The translations under genes and the position numbers were made by a program. Below, piece by piece: positions 15,936 through 25,594 of a DNA stretch of 64,000 bases. Origin of the DNA: Phycisphaerae bacterium (GTDB taxonomy: Bacteria > Planctomycetota > Phycisphaerae > Tepidisphaerales > Tepidisphaeraceae); assembly GCA_025924315.1 (NCBI GenBank), contig JAICIO010000013.1, forward strand, positions 1-64,000. The letters are read 5' to 3'. Under the pieces are notes generated by a model, which was not told the DNA's origin, searched no databases, and saw only the letters and a program-made list of their open reading frames with translations. Positions within the stretch are counted from its first letter, which is position 1, and each line of letters opens with the position of its first letter.

Positions 15936-17141
15936 ATGAACACGCGCACGCTCGCCGTCCTGGTGCTCGCCGCCGTTTTCGCTTCGCACTCGATCGCTCA
16001 GCTTCCCGACAACCTGAAGTCGGATCTCGGCCCGGATGTGAAGATGAAAGTGCGGCCGGGCTATCGCGTGACGCGTGCGCTGCCGAACAAGGCGATCAAC
16101 GAAGCGCGCTTCATCCAGTTCTCCGAAGACGGCAAGACGCTGTACGTCGCCCAGGGCCGCGAGGGAAAAATCCTCTCGTTGCGCGATCCGGATGAAGACG
16201 GCGTGTTCAAGAAAATCACGACTTTCGTGAACGACAAGTCATCCGTGCAGGGCATGTGCAACCACGACGGCTGGCTTTATTTCTCGCAGGCAAGCGAAGG
16301 CTCAGTCTCGCGCGCGAAAGACACGACCGGCGACGGCGTCGCCGATCAGGTGGAGAACATCATTCCGCCGAAGACGCTCCCCACCGGCGGCGGGCATCCG
16401 TTCGAAGGACTGCTCGTGACCGACAAGCAGATATACGTCACCGCCTCCGATCCGACGAACATGACGCCGGAGATCGAATCGCCACGGAAGACGATTTATG
16501 TGTTCGACCTCGATGGCAAGAACAAGCGCGTTTTCTGCACCGGCATTCGCAACACCGAAAAGCTTCGCTTCCGCCCCGGCACAACCGATATCTACGGCTT
16601 TGATCACGGCTCCGATCGTTTCGGGAACGAATTCGGCGAGACGATGAACACCAACCAGCCGATCACGGATTTCAATCCGCCGGAGGAATTCAATCTCTAC
16701 AAAGAAGGCGCGTTTTACGGCCATCCGTTCATCTCCGGCAATCGCGTTCCGCGGCCTGAGTATTCGAAGCGGCCGGACATTGTCGCGCTCGCCGCGAAGA
16801 CGACCGTGCCCGAATGGCTCGTTCATGCGCATTGGGCGGTGCTGGGCTTCACCTTCCTCGAGAAAGATTATTTTCCCGATCACAAGGGGGAGGTATTCTT
16901 CTGCTCGCACGGCTCGTGGAATTCGACCAAGCCGGTGGGCGCCGTCGTCGAGCGGCTGATGTTCGATCAGGTCACTGGCCGTCCGTGCGGATCGAAGACG
17001 ATTGTCGACTGCTACATCGACGGCCGACGCACCGCGCGTCCCGTCGACGCCGCCGAAGCGCCCGACGGCTCGATCGTCTTCTCCTCCGATGAACCGCCGG
17101 CGCTGTATCGGATCACGAAATCTCAGACCTCGCCGAATTAG
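15936..17141 (+). CDS. Secreted sorbosone-dehydrogenase/PQQ-sugar-dehydrogenase-like beta-propeller
   Basis: The 401-residue protein has a signal peptide (MNTRTLAVLVLAAVFASHSI followed by AQ). A beta-propeller of the soluble glucose/sorbosone dehydrogenase type follows. Recognisable pieces are RFIQFSEDGKTLYVAQGREG, QGMCNHDGWLYFSQ, RNTEKLRFRPGTTDIYGFDHGSD, GHPFISGNRVPRP and the terminal AAEAPDGSIVFSSDEPPALYRI. Planctomycetes carry many such paralogues, often without a proven cofactor or substrate. The role would be periplasmic sugar oxidation or a binding function; this is inference. The next gene starts two bases after its stop. Confidence 0.85.
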   Translation: MNTRTLAVLVLAAVFASHSIAQLPDNLKSDLGPDVKMKVRPGYRVTRALPNKAINEARFIQFSEDGKTLYVAQGREGKILSLRDPDEDGVFKKITTFVNDKSSVQGMCNHDGWLYFSQASEGSVSRAKDTTGDGVADQVENIIPPKTLPTGGGHPFEGLLVTDKQIYVTASDPTNMTPEIESPRKTIYVFDLDGKNKRVFCTGIRNTEKLRFRPGTTDIYGFDHGSDRFGNEFGETMNTNQPITDFNPPEEFNLYKEGAFYGHPFISGNRVPRPEYSKRPDIVALAAKTTVPEWLVHAHWAVLGFTFLEKDYFPDHKGEVFFCSHGSWNSTKPVGAVVERLMFDQVTGRPCGSKTIVDCYIDGRRTARPVDAAEAPDGSIVFSSDEPPALYRITKSQTSPN

Positions 17142-17142
17142 G

Positions 17143-17745
17143 ATGAGCGACGCTCAAGATGTAATCCGCGTCGCGTATGACTGCACGCCAGCCGAACGGG
17201 CCGGCGCGATGGCTTACCTTTCGCAGTTCAAAAGAGGCGGCACTGGCTTACCGATGCGCAAGTCGCGCGCCGGCTCGGTCGTTCTTCTCATCATCCTGCT
17301 TGCCCTCGGACGTGTGCTGCAATCCGACGGTTACCTTCCGCACGTAGACTCTGCCTCGCCGCTCGCATGGTCGCGCGATCGTCAGATCGCAATCGGCCTG
17401 TTTGCGCTTGGCGCACTGCTCATGACTTTGGGCTGGCGCAAGGTGCGCACGCCGAAATCCGATGTCACAGATCGTTCGAAGGAAGAGCTCTCTTACGAAT
17501 TGAGCGAGACCGGCATCCGTTCGGAACAGCCGGAACGGATCACGGTCATCTCGTGGCAACTCATTCTCGGGTTCGATGAGACGGCAGATCTGTTCATTCT
17601 GCCTCCTTGGACGGGGCATCCGATCGTATTTCCCAAGAGGCTTTTTGATGCTCAGCAGATACTGCGGGCTCGCGCGTTGTTCGCGACTCGCGCAGCGAAG
17701 CCTGCGGTGCCACAGGCCATCGGCTTTGAGGTGACACGACGATGA
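17143..17745 (+). CDS. YcxB-like membrane protein, first of a pair
   Basis: The 200-residue protein starts with a cytoplasmic segment (about 40 residues) and has two membrane helices (VVLLIILLALGRVLQ and IAIGLFALGALLMTLGW). It ends in a YcxB-like domain: LSYELSETGIRSEQPERITV, SWQLILGFDETADLFIL and PIVFPKRLFD. This domain occurs in small bacterial membrane proteins of unknown function. The start is 2 bases after the preceding stop; the end overlaps the next gene by four bases (ATGA). It thus heads a tightly coupled three-gene set with a second YcxB-like protein and a sulfatase. Confidence 0.8.
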   Translation: MSDAQDVIRVAYDCTPAERAGAMAYLSQFKRGGTGLPMRKSRAGSVVLLIILLALGRVLQSDGYLPHVDSASPLAWSRDRQIAIGLFALGALLMTLGWRKVRTPKSDVTDRSKEELSYELSETGIRSEQPERITVISWQLILGFDETADLFILPPWTGHPIVFPKRLFDAQQILRARALFATRAAKPAVPQAIGFEVTRR

Positions 17746-18308
17746 CGCTTCAGGGGCAATGCACAGTTGAGGATTTTGTACAGGCGAATCGCACGCCGCC
17801 ACTCATCCCTACAGCCTTGCGTGTCGCGCGCGAGCTATTCAGGCCTTCGGATAAAACGCGTCGGGCTGTCTCCGCGCTTCGGCTGCTGGCACCAGGATTT
17901 CTTTTGGCATTCGCTGCAAGTGCGTACCTCAGCGTCCGGGTTTCTCCGTTCTGGATTCTCGTCGTTTTCGTCTTAGCGCGAGGACTGAGTTCGTTCGTCG
18001 CGTTGTTGCGATCGCCGATCGCCCGCGAAGGAAGGGAAGTCTTTCGCTTCACGCACCGTCATCTGCTGGACCCATGCGTCATTGAAGTAGACGCCGGTGG
18101 TTTCCGCATCGAGACCGGCTTGTGGATGCAGTCGCTGGGATGGAAACGGGTGGTTGAGATGCGTGAGACCGGCGGCGAGTTTATGATCATCGACGATCGA
18201 AGGCATGTCGTCCTCGTGCCCAAGCGCTTCTGTGCAAATCCGACAGAGGAAGCCGAGTTTCGCAATCTGGTGCGCAACTCGATTGCTCAGGCGAAGGAAC
18301 CCGCGTGA
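17742..18308 (+). CDS. YcxB-like membrane protein, second of a pair
   Basis: The 188-residue protein has the same order as the preceding gene: an N-terminal cytoplasmic part, two membrane helices (LLAPGFLLAFAASAYL and FWILVVFVLARGLSSFVALL), and a C-terminal YcxB-like domain. The domain contains DPCVIEVDAGGFRIETGL, SLGWKRVVEMRETGGEFMII and HVVLVPKRFC. It is divergent from its neighbour, so the duplication is old or the two form a heteromer. It overlaps both flanking genes by four bases (ATGA upstream, GTGA downstream), which implies coupled translation. Confidence 0.78.
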   Translation: MTLQGQCTVEDFVQANRTPPLIPTALRVARELFRPSDKTRRAVSALRLLAPGFLLAFAASAYLSVRVSPFWILVVFVLARGLSSFVALLRSPIAREGREVFRFTHRHLLDPCVIEVDAGGFRIETGLWMQSLGWKRVVEMRETGGEFMIIDDRRHVVLVPKRFCANPTEEAEFRNLVRNSIAQAKEPA

Positions 18309-19639
18309 CGCCGCACATCGTGCTCTTCATCTCGGACGACCATTCCGCCCGCGATTGCGGGCCGTATGGGGCGACGGATGTGCGCACGCCGAACCTCGAT
18401 CGTCTCGCGAGCGAGGGGCTGACCTGCGACGCGGCGTTTTGCGCGTCGCCAACGTGTGCGCCGTCGCGATCGGCGATGTACACGGGGCTCTTTCCGTTTC
18501 GCAACGGCGCGCACGCGAACCACACGCTCATCCGCGACGGGATTCGCACGCTGCCGCATTACATGCATTCGCTCGGCTATCGCGTGATCATCGCGGGCAA
18601 GACGCACATCGGCCCGCGGGAAAATTTCCCGTTCGAATATCATCCGAAGACCAACCTCATGCCGCCGGGGAAGCATCACATTCTCTGGACGGATCTCAAT
18701 CTCGCCGCGATCGATCACATCATCGCGACGCACGATGCTTCGCAGCCGTTGTGTCTGCTCGTGTGTGCACATTCGCCGCACGTTTATTGGGAGCCGGGTG
18801 ATTACGATGCGTCGAAGGTTTCGCTTCCGCCAGTTCTCCTCGATACGTCCGAGACGCGCGCGATGCGGGCGGAGTATTATGCGGATGTCACGCACCTCGA
18901 TTCGCAGATTGGCGCGGTGCTGAAGTCGCTCGAGACGCATGGTTTCGCCGAGAACACGCTATTCGCTTACACGCACGATCACGGCGCGCAGTGGCCTTTC
19001 TGCAAATGGAACTTGTATGACAGCGGAATCCATTCGCCGCTGATTCTCCGCTGGCCACGGAAGATCAAGCCGGGCACCCGAACCGACGCGATGATCAGCA
19101 CAATCGACCTGCTGCCGATGTTCATCGACGCCGCGGGTGGATCGGTGCCGACCGACATCGATGGCCAAAGCTTCCTTACAGTGCTGAACGGCGAGCGCAA
19201 CGATCATCGCGACGCAATCTACGCGTCTCACACCGGCGACGGCAAGATGAACCGCGCGCCAATGCGCTGCATCCGCACGTCACGATACAAATTCATCCAC
19301 AACCTCGCGCCCCAGATCGAATACCACACGCACATCGACGCCGGCGAGGATCTGGATGGCCTGCGTTACTGGAAAACGTGGGAAGCGCTCGCGAAGACAG
19401 ATAGCAACGCGAAAGCGATGGTCGATCGCTATCACCACCGCCCCGCCGAAGAGCTTTACGATTTATCGAATGATGCTTTTGAGCTGAAGAACTTGGCGAG
19501 CGATCCCGTGTTTGCGAAGATAGCCGCCGATCTACGTCAACGGCTGGCGCGGTGGCGGGTGCAACAAGGCGAAGATCTTTCAAAGGTTCCGATGCCCGAG
19601 GATGCGCGTGTCGGAAAACTCGAGTACGTACCGACGTAG
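18305..19639 (+). CDS. Type I sulfatase
   Basis: This arylsulfatase-family hydrolase removes sulfate esters. The 444 residues contain the metal-binding ISDDHSARDCG (about residues 9-19) and the maturation motif C51-A-P-S-R55 in PTCAPSRSAMYTG, whose Cys is converted to formylglycine. Later metal/substrate residues are HDHGAQWPFCKWN and the C-terminal LYDLSNDAFELKNLASDP typical of the family. The protein starts almost directly at the first strand and has no signal peptide, although many sulfatases are exported. It is coupled by GTGA to the YcxB-like pair. No anaerobic maturase (anSME) gene is in the window. The sulfated substrate is unknown. Confidence 0.93.
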   Translation: MTPHIVLFISDDHSARDCGPYGATDVRTPNLDRLASEGLTCDAAFCASPTCAPSRSAMYTGLFPFRNGAHANHTLIRDGIRTLPHYMHSLGYRVIIAGKTHIGPRENFPFEYHPKTNLMPPGKHHILWTDLNLAAIDHIIATHDASQPLCLLVCAHSPHVYWEPGDYDASKVSLPPVLLDTSETRAMRAEYYADVTHLDSQIGAVLKSLETHGFAENTLFAYTHDHGAQWPFCKWNLYDSGIHSPLILRWPRKIKPGTRTDAMISTIDLLPMFIDAAGGSVPTDIDGQSFLTVLNGERNDHRDAIYASHTGDGKMNRAPMRCIRTSRYKFIHNLAPQIEYHTHIDAGEDLDGLRYWKTWEALAKTDSNAKAMVDRYHHRPAEELYDLSNDAFELKNLASDPVFAKIAADLRQRLARWRVQQGEDLSKVPMPEDARVGKLEYVPT

Positions 19640-19661
19640 CGAGTGCACCTCTTCGTGTTTC

Positions 19662-19690
19662 TGTCATTCTGAGCGAAGCGAAGAACCTGG
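19662..19690. repeat. Solitary half of the GTCATYCTGAGC palindromic family
   Basis: The sequence TGTCATTCTGAGCGAAGCG and the next ten bases match one arm of the elements at 7834, 21251 and 32251. No inverted partner arm is seen downstream before the next gene, so it is a half-element. Confidence 0.75.
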
Positions 19691-19733
19691 GTCTGCTGTG
19701 TTCAGGGGGAAACGGTTAATCAGGAGGTTGAGA

Positions 19734-21260
19734 GTGGGCGAGGCAATCAAGGGTGCACGCGATCGCTTTCGGGCGGAGCCGAATCCGATTTTCGCGGAGC
19801 GAATTCTCCGGCCGATTTTTGAGTTCAACTGCGAGCACAACTTTCGGCCGCTGATCGAAGCGCATCGGGCATGGTTGACGATGCTGGTCGAGCGAAACAT
19901 TGTCCCGCGCGACTCGGCGGCGAAGATCCTGCGCGCACTGGATGAGATCGAAAAAGCCGGACCGGACTCGATGCGACCCTTCGACCGCGCCGTGGAATTC
20001 TTCTACCTGCACATGGAGCGCGCGATCGTGTCGCGCGTGCCTGGCGGAGAACCGGCGGTCGGGAATCTCAACCTCGGCCGCACCCGTCCCGAACCGCTGG
20101 CGCGGATGGTCGTGCGCGATGCACTTCTGCGCGTGCTCGACGGTGTCATCCACATGCGCCGTGGGCTGATCGAGCGCGCGGAAGCCGAAGCCGAAACGGT
20201 GATGCCCGGCTACACGCATCTTCTGCACGCGCAGCCGACGACGCTCGGTCATTATCTGCTCGCGATTCACGATCATCTCGAACGCGATACGCAGCGATTG
20301 CTCGCGGCTTACGAAACCACCGATCAATGCACGCTTGGCTGCGGCGCCATGTCCGGGACGAGCCTGCCGGTCGATCGCGAGCTCGTTCGCGAATTGCTGG
20401 GCTTCGCCACGCTCTGTGAGAACACGATCGACAGCGTTTCCGCTTCGGATCACGTGACGGAAAGCGCTTCCGCCCTCGCAGGGCTGATGACGATTATCGG
20501 GCGACTCAGCCAGGATCTGTATATCTGGTCGAGCCAGGAATTCGGAATGATCGACATCACCGATGCATTCGCTTCGCCGAGCAGTTTGATGCCGCAGAAG
20601 AAGAACGCGCTGGTGCTGGAATACATTCGCTCGCGCACCGCGCGGGTGATCGGCCAACTGGCGGGTTCGTTCGCGGTGCTGCACAACGTTGGTTACATGG
20701 ATACGGAAGAAGTCGAGCTGGAAACGTATCAGCCGCTGGTGGAAGCGTTCGAGTTGACCGAGCAGGCGCTGCCGTCGATCGACGCGTTCGTCATGGCGAT
20801 GGAGCCGCAGCGCGAATTGATGCGGCAGCGCGCGGCGTGGGGATTCTCCAGCGTGACGGCGCTCGCCGAGGCGCTCCACACGCAGAAGGATTTGTCGTAT
20901 CGCACGGCGCATCGCGTGGTCGCGCGCTCGGTGTTGCTGGCGGTCGAACACGGTCGTGACGCGACGGGCATCGATACGGCGCTACTCGATCAAGCGGCGC
21001 AGGAGATGATCGGCACGAAGCTCGGTGTCGATGCGAAAACGATCAGCGAATGCCTCGATCCGCGGCGGTTCGTCGAGCAGCACAAGGTGACTGGCGCAAC
21101 GGCGCCGGCCGAAGTGCGCCGCATGGCCGGCGAACGACGCAAACGCCTCGCGAACGACGAGCGGAGTGTGAAGGCACACAAGGACCGCATCGCAGACGGA
21201 CAAAAGCGCCTGCGCGACGCAGTTTCCCGCATCGTGTCTTCCTCGGCCGTGTCATCGTGA
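19734..21260 (+). CDS. argH: Argininosuccinate lyase (fumarase/aspartase superfamily)
   Basis: ArgH releases arginine and fumarate from argininosuccinate, the last step of arginine synthesis. The 508-residue product has the superfamily signature ASPSSLMPQKKNALVLEYIR (about residues 280-300). It also has GYTHLLHAQPTTLGHYLLAI with the usual catalytic-site His, and TLGCGAMSGTSLPVDR. The N-terminus (GARDRFRAEPNPIFAERILR) departs from classic ArgH, so a related lyase acting on another substrate cannot be excluded. The C-terminus is about 50 residues longer than usual and basic. I chose the GTG at 19734 because AGGAGG lies at 19722-19727. The stop lies inside a palindromic repeat at 21251. Confidence 0.82.
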   Translation: MGEAIKGARDRFRAEPNPIFAERILRPIFEFNCEHNFRPLIEAHRAWLTMLVERNIVPRDSAAKILRALDEIEKAGPDSMRPFDRAVEFFYLHMERAIVSRVPGGEPAVGNLNLGRTRPEPLARMVVRDALLRVLDGVIHMRRGLIERAEAEAETVMPGYTHLLHAQPTTLGHYLLAIHDHLERDTQRLLAAYETTDQCTLGCGAMSGTSLPVDRELVRELLGFATLCENTIDSVSASDHVTESASALAGLMTIIGRLSQDLYIWSSQEFGMIDITDAFASPSSLMPQKKNALVLEYIRSRTARVIGQLAGSFAVLHNVGYMDTEEVELETYQPLVEAFELTEQALPSIDAFVMAMEPQRELMRQRAAWGFSSVTALAEALHTQKDLSYRTAHRVVARSVLLAVEHGRDATGIDTALLDQAAQEMIGTKLGVDAKTISECLDPRRFVEQHKVTGATAPAEVRRMAGERRKRLANDERSVKAHKDRIADGQKRLRDAVSRIVSSSAVSS

Positions 21261-21329
21261 GCAAAGCGAAGGATCTCGATACCGGACGACGCGCTCGAAC
21301 CGGAGATTCTTCGCTTCGCTCAGAATGAC
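21251..21329. repeat. Dispersed palindromic element, GTCATYCTGAGC family
   Basis: The left arm 21251-21277 (GTCATCGTGAGCAAAGCGAA and on) and right arm 21303-21329 are imperfect inverted copies. The argH stop codon TGA (21258-21260) lies within the left arm. Confidence 0.88.
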
Positions 21330-21478
21330 AAGATGGCGAAGCAACACGCAATTGATCCGTAATTCTCATCACGCCTGCGAGAAATATTCCGCGTGCATTT
21401 GCTTGCTCGCAATAGATCATCCGCGCGCGGCGTCCCTACCCTTGTCCACACCTTTTGGACATGTGAGGCGGACGAATA

Positions 21479-23788
21479 ATGTTGTTTGAATCGTTGGAAA
21501 ACCGCGTGCTGCTGAGCGCGGCGGTGTATCAGCTCACCTCGACCGATCGCAAAGCGCTGGCGGGGGAATTTGCCGAGCCGCTTCGCACGAAGCTGCTGAA
21601 CATCTTCAACGGCAAGGCTCACGTCCCGACCACCAGACGCTCAGCGACGTTCGATGCGACGCTGCTCTCGTGGATGCATCAGCATTCCGACGGCCAGTAC
21701 TTCTTCGATCCCGGCGAAGCGAACACGGTCGTCTCAACCATTAAGAAAAACCTCGGTGTCGATACTTCGTACGCCGACAAAGTCGTTGCGCATCAGTTCA
21801 AGGACGGCAGCAACTACATCACCGTTCCGCAGTCGGGCACGATGTGGACGCAGGCGCCTTCCAACGCGAAGACAACCGAGTTCATCGATTACCTCAACCG
21901 CATGGATTGGTGGGATGATCTCGCATTGTCATACAAGGCGACGAACAACTCCAAATACCTGAACGAGCTGACGACCGAGCTTGGCACGTTCGCGAAGCAG
22001 GAGACGCCGCTGGCGGATTGGAACAAGTGGCGCGAGGGAAAGACGTGGAACCAGCTCGACACCGCCAAGCGCGTCGAGAACTGGATGAACGCGTATTACC
22101 TGCTCGTGCGCAGTCCCGGCTGGACGGGCGCCGACAACACGCTCTTCCTGCGCGAAATGTACTTCACCGGCGATTTCCTCAACACCTCCGAGCCGGATCA
22201 GAACACGCTGAACAAGCGCAGCGCCCAAGGCGCGGGACTGATGTACATCGCGCGCGGGTTTCCATTTGCGGCGGCGGATCAGTGGAAACAGACGGCGTCG
22301 GATCGGATCGACGAGGCGCTCTCGCTCGGCGGGCAATACAGCGAATTTCGTGCGGATGGATTCGATCGCGAGCAATCGCCGGGTTATGGCGACGTGACGA
22401 CGCGACTGCTCGTCGATCAGGCGAGCCTCGCGCACGCGACGGGCGATGATTTCTCGAAAGCCTGGCGCGATCGGCTGATGACGATCCTCAACGCGTCGTA
22501 TCAGACGCTCAATCCGGACGGCAAAACGCCCGCGTTCGGCGATTCGTACCGCACGTACGACATGGGGATCTTCTCCCGCGCATCGCTCGTGTTTGGGGGA
22601 GCGTATGCCCAGACGCGGCCGAGCGCGACGGACGTGCAGTACCTGTGGCAATACCGTTACGACATCCAATACAAGCCGCGCGGTTTCGTCGCGACGCCGA
22701 GTGGGCGTGGAACGTCATACAACCTCGACGACGCCGGTTATTACGTGATGCGCTCGGCCGAGAGCAGCAGCGATCCGACGTCGCAGCGGCAGTTGATGTT
22801 TGATGCCGGCCCCGTCGGCAACATGGATGAATCCGGCCACGGGCATTACGATCTGCTCAGTTTCGAGTTGTACGGTTACGGCAAGCCGCTGATCACCAAT
22901 CCCGGGCCATATCAATATCCGTCCGCCACCGAAACGAACTCGTCGATCATTGCAAAGCGAGACTGGGCGATCTCGACACCGGCGCACAACACGATCAGCA
23001 TCGATGGGTATAGCCACGCCGATGTTGAGAGCCCGCCCGGTTATCTCGCGAGTGGCGTGGTCAAAGCGAACGGCGGGTTGCAGGTCACCGGTCGCAGTTA
23101 TGCGTATCAGGATCTCAAGGGGACGACCGCCGCGGGGAAGAAAGTGTCGGGCAAGCCGGTGCTGGCGCGCAGTATCTGGTTTGATGAGTCGAACGTATTC
23201 GTGGTTGTCGACTGGGGTAAGAGCGTCGACAGTGCGAAGTACAACTACACGCAATCGTTTACCGTCCCCGGCACCACCAGCAGCACGAGCAGCGGGCATG
23301 ACGGCGAGATTCACACGCTGAATCAGAATTCGGCGAACGTGATGATCAAGCCGGTCGGCCGATTGCCGAGCAAGGCGAGTTCGTTCATTTCGACCGACAG
23401 CGCACATCTGACGGACTCGGCCGTTCGCATCACCACCGGCGCGAAGACGACTTCGCCGACGTTTGCGACCGTGATCGTCACCTACAAATCTGGCAGCGAC
23501 ACGTCGAAGATTCCGCAGGTGTCGGCGCGGTTCGTCGACGCACCGCAGCCGGGCAAGCCGGTGAAGATTCGCCTCTATTACAACGACGGTAAAACACCGT
23601 CGCGCACGCTCGTCTTCAACCCCGGTAGCATGGTTCCACTGAAAGATTCGCCGGGCGTGATCGCGCCGCGCGTGATCGGAGGATCGACCCCGCCGAAGGT
23701 GAGCTCACTCGCTTCGACCGCGCCCACATCGCCCTTCGCGACGACACCGGTCGCGACGGACCCGTTGGATAATCTGCTCTTGTTCTAG
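21479..23788 (+). CDS. LEPR-XLL protein with heparinase II/III-like polysaccharide lyase domain
   Basis: The 769-residue protein opens with the LEPR-XLL sorting motif (LFESLENRVLLSA, residues 2-14). An alpha-toroid of about residues 30-420 follows (for example WWDDLALSYKATNNSKYLN and RVENWMNAYYLLVRSPGW), then a beta-sandwich. Between them sits GNMDESGHGHYDLLSFELYG with the following GKPLITNPG, the classic heparinase II/III pattern. In it, His residues and the Asp next to Leu-Ser-Phe form the active region. Family members cleave uronic polysaccharides such as alginate or heparin-like glycans. The Ser/Thr/Pro-rich end (PTSPFATTPVATDPLDNLLLF) is linker-like. Substrate choice cannot be read here. 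Confidence 0.87.
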   Translation: MLFESLENRVLLSAAVYQLTSTDRKALAGEFAEPLRTKLLNIFNGKAHVPTTRRSATFDATLLSWMHQHSDGQYFFDPGEANTVVSTIKKNLGVDTSYADKVVAHQFKDGSNYITVPQSGTMWTQAPSNAKTTEFIDYLNRMDWWDDLALSYKATNNSKYLNELTTELGTFAKQETPLADWNKWREGKTWNQLDTAKRVENWMNAYYLLVRSPGWTGADNTLFLREMYFTGDFLNTSEPDQNTLNKRSAQGAGLMYIARGFPFAAADQWKQTASDRIDEALSLGGQYSEFRADGFDREQSPGYGDVTTRLLVDQASLAHATGDDFSKAWRDRLMTILNASYQTLNPDGKTPAFGDSYRTYDMGIFSRASLVFGGAYAQTRPSATDVQYLWQYRYDIQYKPRGFVATPSGRGTSYNLDDAGYYVMRSAESSSDPTSQRQLMFDAGPVGNMDESGHGHYDLLSFELYGYGKPLITNPGPYQYPSATETNSSIIAKRDWAISTPAHNTISIDGYSHADVESPPGYLASGVVKANGGLQVTGRSYAYQDLKGTTAAGKKVSGKPVLARSIWFDESNVFVVVDWGKSVDSAKYNYTQSFTVPGTTSSTSSGHDGEIHTLNQNSANVMIKPVGRLPSKASSFISTDSAHLTDSAVRITTGAKTTSPTFATVIVTYKSGSDTSKIPQVSARFVDAPQPGKPVKIRLYYNDGKTPSRTLVFNPGSMVPLKDSPGVIAPRVIGGSTPPKVSSLASTAPTSPFATTPVATDPLDNLLLF

Positions 23789-23836
23789 TTCGGCGCGCTC
23801 ATCGGATATCATCCGGCATCAATCGTGGGAGGCCGG

Positions 23837-25528
23837 GTGAAGAAAGCGATCGTTTTCGCGGCGACGTTGTGCATCGCGCTTTGGATTTTTCTCGTCTTCT
23901 TGCAGAACAAGAAGAAGCCCAGCAGCGCGCCGACGAACATGCAGATGGGTCACACCGCCGACGATGAAGGCCCGTCGATTCGATTCAACATCACAAATGT
24001 TCGCAGCAAGCAGCAGCTGAGCGACACGCCGCCGTTTGCGTCCGCCGGCGGGACGTGGACCGTCTTCGATTGTGTGCCGACCGACGATGCCCAGGCGGTC
24101 TTTACCGTGGCGGTTCCGTCGGCGTCGCAGCAGGTCTCTGGTCAACCCTTTGCATTCGGCAAAGCGGTGGTGTGGACGGCCGATCGGACGGCCGGCACGC
24201 ACGTCGCCGCCATCTTCGCGCACAAGTTCAACCAACCGTTGCCGAACCCGAAATCTCCTCAGCCGCTCAAGCCGATGAAGCTTGAAACGGCGGTGCTTGG
24301 CGAGAACGTGAATCGCGACGGTGCGACATTCACCGGAAGTGGCGGCACCTGGAACGCGACCAAATGGTTTCTCGAAGAGAACGGCTACGAAGCCGAGGTG
24401 TTCTTCAACTATGACCTGCAGAACAAGGTCGGCGAATTCGCGGAAAAGGATCCGGATTATGATGCGGATCTGGTTGCACAAATCGCGGAGGGACTTCGCG
24501 ATGGCCCGCGTCCGCCGCGAACGCCCGATAGCGATGCGAACCTCACGCTCGTCGGCCCGTCGCTTTCGCCGACGCTTATTCCGGATACGAAGCATTGCCG
24601 TTTCGCCTTCACGCGCGATGGCCACCTAATCGTTTACGAGACCAATTTTCGAAACTCCGCGGCATCCATCATCGATCTGGCGCAGCCGCAAGTAGCGAAG
24701 AAGCAGATCGCGCGGGTCGAGGGATCGATTGACGGCGCGTATCCGATCGTCGCTGACGGCACGAAGCTCGTGCTTCTCGAGGCGATGCGAAAGGACGAGC
24801 ACGCGTACAGCTCGGATGATCCGAAGCGGCTCTGGATGATCGAAGGGGATAACCCGCCGCGGGCGATTTCCGGGCCGTACGGAGACCAGCCGCTGCTTTC
24901 AACGCAGGAGCAAACCGTTTCGCCCGATGGTCGAATCCTGGCCGTCACCCACTGGGGTGGCAAAGGGAAGACCCGTAAAAAACTGATCTGGTTTTACCAG
25001 TTGAAGGGCCTTGCGTTTCAGGATGTCGAAGTGCCGCTTGATTTGAGCCTGAGCGAGTGGGTTGGCGATGGACCGAACCTGCGCGCGATTGCGCGAACGA
25101 ATTCATTTGCGATCCGGGAGAGCGGCTACCAGGCGCGCATGATCAACCCGATGACCGGCGACGTGACAACGATGCCGGAGAAGAGCCCACCGCCGCCGAC
25201 ATCACCGGACGGAAAACATCAATTCGTCATCACACCGCACGAGCGGCTCGATGTGAGCGATGTCGCGAGCGGACAGAAGCGGAGCTTCACGTTCCACGAA
25301 GATGACCGCCGGCTTTGCGACGAAGAGATCGCGCGGTGGGTCAGCAATCGATACATCATGCTTCGCCTGCCGCGACAACCGTTGATTGACATAACGACGA
25401 TGAAGATGAATTACCTGACCGCGCCGGAGGAAAAGGGCGAATATGACTTCAGCCCCGACTTCAAATGGGCTGCCGCGGCGGTGAGCGATGTAGGGATTAA
25501 GGTGTCGGCGGTGAAGCTGCCGAACTAA
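23837..25528 (+). CDS. Membrane-anchored protein, N-domain shared with next gene plus C-terminal propeller-like part
   Basis: The 563-residue product starts with an anchor helix (MKKAIVFAATLCIALWIFLV). A domain of about 200 residues contains MGHTADDEGPSIRFNI, GGTWTVFDCVPTDDAQ, MKLETAVLGENVNRDG, EAEVFFNYDLQNKVGEFAEK and QIAEGLRDG, all repeated with changes in the next gene. The remaining 330 residues look like beta-propeller blades (HCRFAFTRDGHLIVYETNFR, YPIVADGTKLVLLEAM, TVSPDGRILAVTHWGG, TSPDGKHQFVITP). I do not recognise a named family. The GTG at 23837 is preceded by GGGAGG; another GTG at 23825 is less well placed. Confidence 0.75.
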   Translation: MKKAIVFAATLCIALWIFLVFLQNKKKPSSAPTNMQMGHTADDEGPSIRFNITNVRSKQQLSDTPPFASAGGTWTVFDCVPTDDAQAVFTVAVPSASQQVSGQPFAFGKAVVWTADRTAGTHVAAIFAHKFNQPLPNPKSPQPLKPMKLETAVLGENVNRDGATFTGSGGTWNATKWFLEENGYEAEVFFNYDLQNKVGEFAEKDPDYDADLVAQIAEGLRDGPRPPRTPDSDANLTLVGPSLSPTLIPDTKHCRFAFTRDGHLIVYETNFRNSAASIIDLAQPQVAKKQIARVEGSIDGAYPIVADGTKLVLLEAMRKDEHAYSSDDPKRLWMIEGDNPPRAISGPYGDQPLLSTQEQTVSPDGRILAVTHWGGKGKTRKKLIWFYQLKGLAFQDVEVPLDLSLSEWVGDGPNLRAIARTNSFAIRESGYQARMINPMTGDVTTMPEKSPPPPTSPDGKHQFVITPHERLDVSDVASGQKRSFTFHEDDRRLCDEEIARWVSNRYIMLRLPRQPLIDITTMKMNYLTAPEEKGEYDFSPDFKWAAAAVSDVGIKVSAVKLPN

Positions 25529-25594
25529 AGCCTTCTGCTCTGAAACCGCTGAGAATCTGATATCATTCGTGCGACTTTCAATGGGAGGGCTCGA

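Noticed and set aside
19602-19733. N-terminal extension of argH back to 19602
   Set aside because: The added residues come from the previous gene's end and a half palindrome; AGGAGG at 19722 marks the GTG at 19734 as the start.
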